DNA of 33,133 bases from Streptococcus pseudopneumoniae (GTDB lineage Bacteria; Bacillota; Bacilli; Lactobacillales; Streptococcaceae). The DNA lies in contig NZ_JUUO01000139.1 in NCBI RefSeq assembly GCF_001074975.1, positions 1 to 33,133 on the forward strand, written 5' to 3'. Numbering within the stretch: position 1 is the stretch's first letter; each line of letters starts with the position of its first letter. Under the pieces are notes generated by a model. The model was given only the letters and a program-made list of their open reading frames with translations. It was not told the DNA's origin and made no database searches. The translations under genes and the position numbers were made by a program. Below are positions 28,584 to 33,133 of the stretch, in pieces.

Positions 28584-28720
28584 ACGGTTTGAAAAAACTG
28601 CCTAAGACAGTAGGGGAGCGAGACTCATAAGTATCCTACCGAGGACAAAACGTATCATGTAAAAAGAAGCGTATTGTACTTTCGTGTCTAGGTTTGGGCG
28701 CGTTTTTCTTTTGAAAAATT
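28584..28720 (+). ncRNA. Ribosomal protein L10 leader (autoregulatory mRNA element)
   Basis: A ~170-base untranslated leader lies between the promoter and rplJ. It carries the layout of the Firmicute L10 leader: a GTAGG (28610-28614) / CCTAC (28635-28639) helix around the GGAGCGAGACTCATAAGTAT internal region where L10(L12)4 would bind. A second structured part follows, with AAAACG (28647-28652) able to pair with CGTTTT (28701-28706) and the T-rich TTTTTCTTTT tail behaving as an attenuator. Excess L10 would favour the terminator. Exact pairings were done by eye. Confidence 0.8.
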
Positions 28721-28756
28721 TCCCCAAGCAAAATAATAACGGAGGTGAACACACTA

Positions 28757-29257
28757 ATGAGTGAAGCAATTATTGCTAAAAAAGCGGAACTAGTTGACGT
28801 AGTAGCTGAAAAAATGAAAGCTGCTGCATCTATCGTCGTTGTAGACGCTCGTGGTTTAACAGTTGAGCAAGATACAGTTCTTCGTCGTGAGCTTCGTGGA
28901 AGCGAAGTTGAGTATAAAGTTATTAAAAACTCAATCTTGCGTCGTGCAGCTGAAAAAGCTGGTCTTGAAGAACTTGCATCAGTATTTGTTGGACCATCTG
29001 CAGTAGCATTTTCTAACGAAGATGTTATCGCACCAGCGAAAATCTTGAACGACTTTTCTAAAAACGCTGAAGCACTTGAAATTAAAGGTGGTGCAATTGA
29101 AGGCGCTGTCGCATCTAAAGAAGAGATTCTTGCACTTGCAACTCTTCCAAACCGCGAAGGACTTCTTTCTATGCTCCTTTCTGTACTTCAAGCGCCAGTG
29201 CGCAACGTTGCTCTTGCAGTCAAAGCGGTTGCAGACAACAAAGAAGACGCAGCTTAA
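28757..29257 (+). CDS. rplJ: 50S ribosomal protein L10
   Basis: Forms the stalk base with L7/L12 on the large subunit. The 166-aa product ([20 protein letters not shown] at the start, then [23 protein letters not shown]) has the conserved N-terminal RNA/L11-binding part, and its C-terminal helix ([20 protein letters not shown]) docks L12 dimers. ATG 28757 is preceded by GGAGGTGA. A GTG at 28745 in the same frame is part of that ribosome site and unlikely to be the start. Expression is expected to be controlled by the L10 leader upstream. Confidence 0.98.
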   Translation: MSEAIIAKKAELVDVVAEKMKAAASIVVVDARGLTVEQDTVLRRELRGSEVEYKVIKNSILRRAAEKAGLEELASVFVGPSAVAFSNEDVIAPAKILNDFSKNAEALEIKGGAIEGAVASKEEILALATLPNREGLLSMLLSVLQAPVRNVALAVKAVADNKEDAA

Positions 29258-29263
29258 TCTTAA

Positions 29264-29278
29264 GCTACGCAGCGTAGC
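29264..29278. repeat. Perfect palindrome between rplJ and rplL
   Basis: GCTACGC-A-GCGTAGC is a 7-bp-arm palindrome 7 bases after rplJ, followed by a further AGCTACG copy at 29281-29286. It has no T tract, so it is not an intrinsic terminator. It could be an mRNA processing or stability hairpin between genes that must be made in unequal amounts. Confidence 0.6.
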
Positions 29279-29331
29279 CTAGCTACGAAAAATCTATTAT
29301 AAATTTAAAAACATATTTGGAGGAAATAACA

Positions 29332-29700
29332 ATGGCATTGAACATTGAAAACATTATTGCTGAAATTAAAGAAGCTTCAATCCTTGAATTGAACGACCTT
29401 GTAAAAGCTATCGAAGAAGAATTTGGTGTAACTGCAGCTGCTCCTGTAGCTGTTGCTGCAGCTGGTGCTGCTGACGCTGGTGCTGCTAAAGATTCATTCG
29501 ACGTTGAATTGACATCTGCAGGCGACAAAAAAGTTGGCGTTATCAAAGTTGTACGTGAAATCACTGGTCTTGGACTTAAAGAAGCTAAAGAACTTGTTGA
29601 CGGTGCACCAGCACTTGTTAAAGAAGGCGTTGCAACTGCAGAAGCTGAAGAAATCAAAGCTAAATTGGAAGAAGCTGGAGCTTCAGTTACTCTTAAATAA
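29332..29700 (+). CDS. rplL: 50S ribosomal protein L7/L12
   Basis: Stalk protein that recruits translation GTPases, present in several copies per ribosome. The 122-aa product has the N-terminal dimerisation helices ([20 protein letters not shown]), an Ala-rich hinge (~38-56) and the C-terminal factor-binding domain ([20 protein letters not shown]). ATG 29332 follows GGAGG. The earlier in-frame codon at 29317 overlaps that ribosome site. High synthesis relative to L10 is probably set by this strong site. Confidence 0.98.
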   Translation: MALNIENIIAEIKEASILELNDLVKAIEEEFGVTAAAPVAVAAAGAADAGAAKDSFDVELTSAGDKKVGVIKVVREITGLGLKEAKELVDGAPALVKEGVATAEAEEIKAKLEEAGASVTLK

Positions 29701-29735
29701 TAGAGCAACTACATTAGTAGCTTAAAAACATGATT

Positions 29736-29766
29736 AAACCGCTATTCTTAGGACTAGCGGTTTTTT
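29736..29766 (+). terminator. rplJ-rplL terminator
   Basis: AAACCGCTA (29736-29744) and TAGCGGTTT (29755-29763) form a perfect 9-bp stem followed by T's to 29766. Confidence 0.92.
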
Positions 29767-29777
29767 CTATCAACTCT

Positions 29778-29806
29778 TTTCCATTTCCTATTATTCATGT
29801 TATAAT
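29778..29806 (+). promoter_or_regulatory. proBAC promoter
   Basis: TTTCCA (29778-29783) and a perfect TATAAT (29801-29806) are 17 bases apart, with an extended TG. The start is predicted near 29813, giving a ~22-base leader to ATG 29836. Confidence 0.75.
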
Positions 29807-29835
29807 GGATAAATATGAAGAATCGGAGTGAGACT

Positions 29836-30945
29836 ATGAAATACAAACGGATTGTCTTTAAGGTGGGAACTTCTTCTCTGACAAATGAGGATGGAAGTTT
29901 ATCACGTAGTAAAGTAAAAGCTATTACCCAGCAGTTGGCTATGTTGCAAGAGGCTGGTCATGAATTGATTTTGGTATCGTCAGGTGCCATTGCTGCTGGT
30001 TTTGGGGCCTTAGGATTTAAAAAGCGTCCGACAAAGATTGCTGATAAACAGGCTTCAGCAGCGGTTGGACAAGGACTTTTGTTGGAAGAATACACGACCA
30101 ATCTTCTCTTGCGCCAAATCGTTTCTGCCCAAATCTTGCTGACCCAGGATGATTTTGTAGATAAGCGTCGTTATAAAAATGCCTATCAGGCTTTGTCAGT
30201 TCTACTTAACCGTGGCGCGATTCCTATCATCAACGAGAATGACAGTGTCGTTATTGATGAGCTCAAGGTTGGAGACAATGACACTTTGAGTGCTCAGGTA
30301 GCAGCAATGGTTCAAGCAGATCTCTTAGTCCTTTTGACAGATGTCGATGGTCTTTATACTGGAAATCCGAACTCTGATCCTAAGGCTAGACGTTTGAAAA
30401 AAATTGAAACAATTAATCGTGAAATTATTGATATGGCTGGTGGTGCCGGTTCTTCAAACGGAACTGGGGGCATGCTTACAAAAATCAAAGCTGCAACTAT
30501 TGCGACGGAATCAGGAGTTCCTGTTTATATCTGCTCATCCTTGAAGGCAGATGCAATGATTGAAGCGGCTGAGGAGACCAAGGATGGTTCCTACTTTGTT
30601 GCGCAAGAGAAGGGACTTCGTACCCAGAAACAATGGCTGGCCTTTTATGCTCAGAGTCAGGGTTCTATTTGGGTTGATAAAGGGGCTGCTGAAGCTCTCT
30701 CTCAACATGGAAAGAGTCTTCTCTTATCTGGTATTGTTGAAGCAGAAGGAGCCTTTTCTTACGGTGATATCGTGACAGTATTTGACAAGGAAAGTGGAAA
30801 ATCGCTTGGAAAAGGACGCGTGCAATTTGGTGCCTCTGCTTTGGAGGATATGTTGCGTTCTCAAAAAGCCAAGGGTGTCTTGATTCACCGTGATGACTGG
30901 ATTTCCATTACTCCTGAAATCCAACTACTCTTTACAGAATTTTAG
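29836..30945 (+). CDS. proB: Glutamate 5-kinase
   Basis: First committed step of proline synthesis: phosphorylates glutamate to gamma-glutamyl phosphate. The 369-aa product has the amino-acid-kinase domain ([61 protein letters not shown] and [12 protein letters not shown]) and a C-terminal PUA domain (from ~280, [13 protein letters not shown]). Feedback by proline is usual for this form. ATG 29836 is preceded by GGAGTGAG and gives the pneumococcal length; ATG 29815 upstream lacks a ribosome site and lies at the predicted transcript start. proA begins nine bases after its stop. Confidence 0.96.
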   Translation: MKYKRIVFKVGTSSLTNEDGSLSRSKVKAITQQLAMLQEAGHELILVSSGAIAAGFGALGFKKRPTKIADKQASAAVGQGLLLEEYTTNLLLRQIVSAQILLTQDDFVDKRRYKNAYQALSVLLNRGAIPIINENDSVVIDELKVGDNDTLSAQVAAMVQADLLVLLTDVDGLYTGNPNSDPKARRLKKIETINREIIDMAGGAGSSNGTGGMLTKIKAATIATESGVPVYICSSLKADAMIEAAEETKDGSYFVAQEKGLRTQKQWLAFYAQSQGSIWVDKGAAEALSQHGKSLLLSGIVEAEGAFSYGDIVTVFDKESGKSLGKGRVQFGASALEDMLRSQKAKGVLIHRDDWISITPEIQLLFTEF

Positions 30946-30954
30946 AGGTAAATT

Positions 30955-32217
30955 ATGGTAAGTACACAAGAACAATTTGAACAGGTACAGGCTGTTAAAA
31001 AATCGATCAACACAGCTAGTGAAGAGGTGAAAAACCAAGCCTTGCTAGCCATGGCTGATTACTTATTAGCAGCTACTGAGGAGATTTTAGCGGCAAATGC
31101 CCTCGATATGAAAGCGGCTAAAGGTAAAATCTCAGATGTGATGTTGGATCGTCTTTATTTGGATGCAGGTCGTATAGAAGCAATGGCAACTGGTATTCGT
31201 GAAGTGGTTGCTTTACCAGATCCAATCGGTGAAGTTTTAGAAACCAATCATCTTGAAAATGGCTTGGTTATCACAAAGAAACGTGTGGCCATGGGTGTTA
31301 TCGGTATTATCTATGAAAGTCGTCCAAATGTGACGTCTGACGCGGCTGCTTTGGCTCTCAAGAGTGGAAATGCAGTCGTTCTTCGTAGTGGTAAGGATGC
31401 CTATCAAACAGCACATGCCATTGTCACAGCCTTGAAGAAGGGCTTGGAGACGACTACCATTCACCCAGACGTGATTCAACTGGTGGAAGATATTAGCCGA
31501 GAAAGTAGCTATGCTATGATGAAGGCCAAGGGCTATCTAGACCTTCTCATTCCTCGTGGAGGGGCTGGCTTGATTAATGCCGTGGTTGAGAATGCTATCG
31601 TACCTGTTATCGAGACAGGGACTGGGATTGTCCATGTCTATATGGATAAGGACGCAGACGAGGCTAAGGCTCTGTCTATCATCAACAATGCCAAAACCAG
31701 TCGTCCTTCTGTCTGCAATGCCATGGAAGTCCTCCTCGTTCATGAAGCCAAGGCAGCAAGCTTCCTTCCTCGCTTGGAGCAAGTGCTGGTTGCAGAGCGT
31801 AAGGAAGCTGGGTTGGAACCAATTCAATTCCGCTTGGATAGTAAAGCAAGTCAGTTTGTTTCAGGTCAAGCAGCCGAGGCTCAAGACTTTGACACCGAGT
31901 TTTTAGACTATGTCCTAGCTGTTAAGGTTGTGAGCAGTTTAGAAGAAGCAGTTGCCCATATTGAAGCCCATAGTACCCATCATTCGGATGCCATTGTGAC
32001 GGAAAATGCGGATGCGGCAGCTTACTTTACAGATCAAGTAGACTCTGCAGCTGTCTATGTCAATGCTTCAACGCGTTTCACAGATGGTGGTCAATTTGGC
32101 CTGGGTTGTGAAATGGGGATTTCAACTCAGAAATTGCACGCGCGTGGTCCCATGGGCTTGAAGGAATTGACTAGCTACAAGTATGTGGTTACTGGTGATG
32201 GACAGATAAGGGAGTAA
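30955..32217 (+). CDS. proA: Gamma-glutamyl phosphate reductase
   Basis: Second proline step: NADPH reduction of gamma-glutamyl phosphate to glutamate semialdehyde. A 420-aa aldehyde-dehydrogenase-fold protein with [20 protein letters not shown] (NADP site side), [25 protein letters not shown] and the catalytic Cys (~254) in [17 protein letters not shown]. The C-terminal [20 protein letters not shown] is diagnostic. Follows proB by nine bases in one operon. Confidence 0.97.
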   Translation: MVSTQEQFEQVQAVKKSINTASEEVKNQALLAMADYLLAATEEILAANALDMKAAKGKISDVMLDRLYLDAGRIEAMATGIREVVALPDPIGEVLETNHLENGLVITKKRVAMGVIGIIYESRPNVTSDAAALALKSGNAVVLRSGKDAYQTAHAIVTALKKGLETTTIHPDVIQLVEDISRESSYAMMKAKGYLDLLIPRGGAGLINAVVENAIVPVIETGTGIVHVYMDKDADEAKALSIINNAKTSRPSVCNAMEVLLVHEAKAASFLPRLEQVLVAERKEAGLEPIQFRLDSKASQFVSGQAAEAQDFDTEFLDYVLAVKVVSSLEEAVAHIEAHSTHHSDAIVTENADAAAYFTDQVDSAAVYVNASTRFTDGGQFGLGCEMGISTQKLHARGPMGLKELTSYKYVVTGDGQIRE

Positions 32218-32220
32218 GAG

Positions 32221-33018
32221 ATGAAGATTGGATTTATCGGTTTGGGGAATATGGGTGCTAGTTTGGCCAAGGCTGTTTTGCAGGCCAAGACGGGTGAACA
32301 GATTCTCCTTGCCAATCGTAGTCAAGCCAAGGTAGATGCTTTCATTGCAGACTTTGGTGGACAAGCTTCTAGCAATGAAGAAATATTCGCAGAAGCAGAT
32401 GTGATTTTTCTAGGAGTCAAGCCTGCACAGTTTTCAGACTTGCTTACTCAATACCAGACCATCCTTGAAAAACGAGAAAGTCTTCTTTTGATTTCTATGG
32501 CAGCTGGATTGACCTTGGAAAAACTGGCTAGTCTTCTGCCAAGTCAACATCGGATTATTCGTATGATGCCAAATACCCCTGCTTCTATCGGTCAAGGAGT
32601 GATTAGTTATGCCTTGTCTCCTAATTGCAGTGCTGAGGACAGCGAGCTATTTTGTCAGCTTCTAGCCAAGGCTGGTCTCTTGGTTGAACTTGGGGAAAGC
32701 TTAATCGATGCAGCGACAGGTCTTGCAGGTTGTGGACCAGCTTTTGTCTATCTCTTTATTGAGGCCTTGGCAGATGCGGGTGTTCAGACAGGATTGCCAC
32801 GAGAAACGGCTTTGAAAATGGCAGCCCAAACCGTGGTAGGAGCTGGACAATTGGTTCTAGAAAGCCAAGAGCATCCTGGGGTCTTGAAAGACCAAGTTTG
32901 TAGCCCAGGAGGTTCAACTATCGCTGGTGTAGCAAGCCTAGAAACACATGCTTTTCGAGGAACGGTCATGGATGCAGTTCATCAAGCCTACAAACGAACA
33001 CAAGAACTAGGTAAATAA
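32221..33018 (+). CDS. proC: Pyrroline-5-carboxylate reductase
   Basis: Last proline step: reduces pyrroline-5-carboxylate (the cyclised semialdehyde) to proline. The 265-aa product has the nucleotide-binding IGFIGLGNMGASLAKA, IFLGVKPAQ, MMPNTPASIGQG, the active-site ALADAGVQTGLPRETALKMA region and SPGGSTIAGVASLE near the C-terminus. Three bases after proA, completing a contiguous proBAC operon. Its stop codon lies in the 5' arm of the following terminator. Confidence 0.97.
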   Translation: MKIGFIGLGNMGASLAKAVLQAKTGEQILLANRSQAKVDAFIADFGGQASSNEEIFAEADVIFLGVKPAQFSDLLTQYQTILEKRESLLLISMAAGLTLEKLASLLPSQHRIIRMMPNTPASIGQGVISYALSPNCSAEDSELFCQLLAKAGLLVELGESLIDAATGLAGCGPAFVYLFIEALADAGVQTGLPRETALKMAAQTVVGAGQLVLESQEHPGVLKDQVCSPGGSTIAGVASLETHAFRGTVMDAVHQAYKRTQELGK

Positions 33019-33042
33019 GAGGTAGTTTTGTCTGCCTCTTTT
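33017..33042 (+). terminator. proBAC terminator overlapping the proC stop codon
   Basis: AAGAGGTAG (33017-33025) pairs with CTGCCTCTT (33032-33040), 9 bp with one G-T pair, followed by T's. The first bases of the stem are the TAA of proC. Confidence 0.75.
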
Positions 33043-33053
33043 ATGGTGGTTGA

Positions 33054-33133
33054 TACTCTTCGAAAATCTCTTCAAACCACGTCAACGTCGCCTTGCCGTA
33101 CTCAAGTACAGCCTGCGGCTAGTTTCCTAGTTT
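33054..33133. repeat. Pneumococcal-type intergenic repeat (RUP-like), truncated by window edge
   Basis: From TACTCTTCGAAAATCTCTTC (33054) to the window end, the sequence follows a high-copy repeat I recognise from pneumococcal and S. mitis intergenic regions, including the CGTCGCCTTGCCGTA and CAGCCTGCGGCTAG blocks. I believe it is RUP, a non-autonomous element thought to be moved by an IS630 transposase and inserted at TA. The far end lies outside the window, so neither length nor class can be confirmed. Confidence 0.65.

Noticed and set aside
29283..29708. 141-codon minus-strand frame across rplL
   Set aside because: Mirror of the biased codons of rplL, giving Ala/Ser-rich repeats. No start signals; rplL itself is certain.

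Overview
The window looks like chromosome from a mitis-group Streptococcus (S. mitis, S. oralis, S. pseudopneumoniae or S. pneumoniae). This rests on low-GC Firmicute coding, near-pneumococcal protein sequences, a lic3/TarPQ choline-teichoic-acid locus, an ISL3 (IS1167-like) end, and a pneumococcal-type short repeat at the right edge. From memory of pneumococcal genomes, 3359-28507 keeps their gene order (methyltransferase-aro-psr-lic3-mecA-hom-thrB-msrAB2-ABC pair-amidohydrolase-rplJL). As I recall, proBAC lies elsewhere in pneumococcus, and an LtaS-type synthase is not standard there. I therefore lean to S. mitis/oralis, but no search was run.

Layout: (1) 1-1028, right part of an ISL3-family element. 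(2) 1092-3242 (-), lipoteichoic-acid-synthase-like gene facing the IS, with a promoter back-to-back with the next unit. (3) 3359-9764 (+), rRNA methyltransferase, aroD, aroE, aroB, aroC, tyrA and a YlbF-family gene. The promoter is so close to the first ATG that the mRNA is probably leaderless. (4) 9856-13745 (+), aroA, aroK, pheA and the LCP gene psr, tightly coupled, after a short hairpin. (5) 13871-19309 (+), licD3, two glycosyltransferases, the polymerase TarP and its partner TarQ. (6) 19512-20249 mecA. (7) 20403-23598 hom, thrB and msrAB2, with a near-perfect CodY box at the hom promoter. (8) 23659-27133, a heterodimeric ABC exporter. (9) 27248-28507, an amidohydrolase. (10) 28550-29766, the L10 leader with rplJ and rplL. 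(11) 29836-33018 proB, proA and proC, then a terminator and a truncated repeat.

How the genes work together: the aro genes supply steps 2 to 7 of the shikimate pathway and the branch steps to tyrosine and phenylalanine. DAHP synthase and the final aminotransferase are absent from the window. Hom and ThrB feed threonine, and ProBAC make proline. Psr, LicD3, the glycosyltransferases, TarP and TarQ fit successive stages of choline-decorated teichoic acid synthesis: unit assembly, polymerisation and wall attachment.

Most of the window is ordinary core genome, and I found no convincing wholly new system. The best second-look items are two CodY-like boxes placed almost identically just upstream of the -10 of the aro and hom promoters, the leaderless aro transcript, TarQ's kinase-like tail lacking a P-loop, the LtaS-like gene ending against an IS that carries an antisense terminator, and the -35 box buried in the terminator before the amidohydrolase gene. 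There is no gene-free stretch over 300 bases; the longest (28508-28756) holds the L10 leader.
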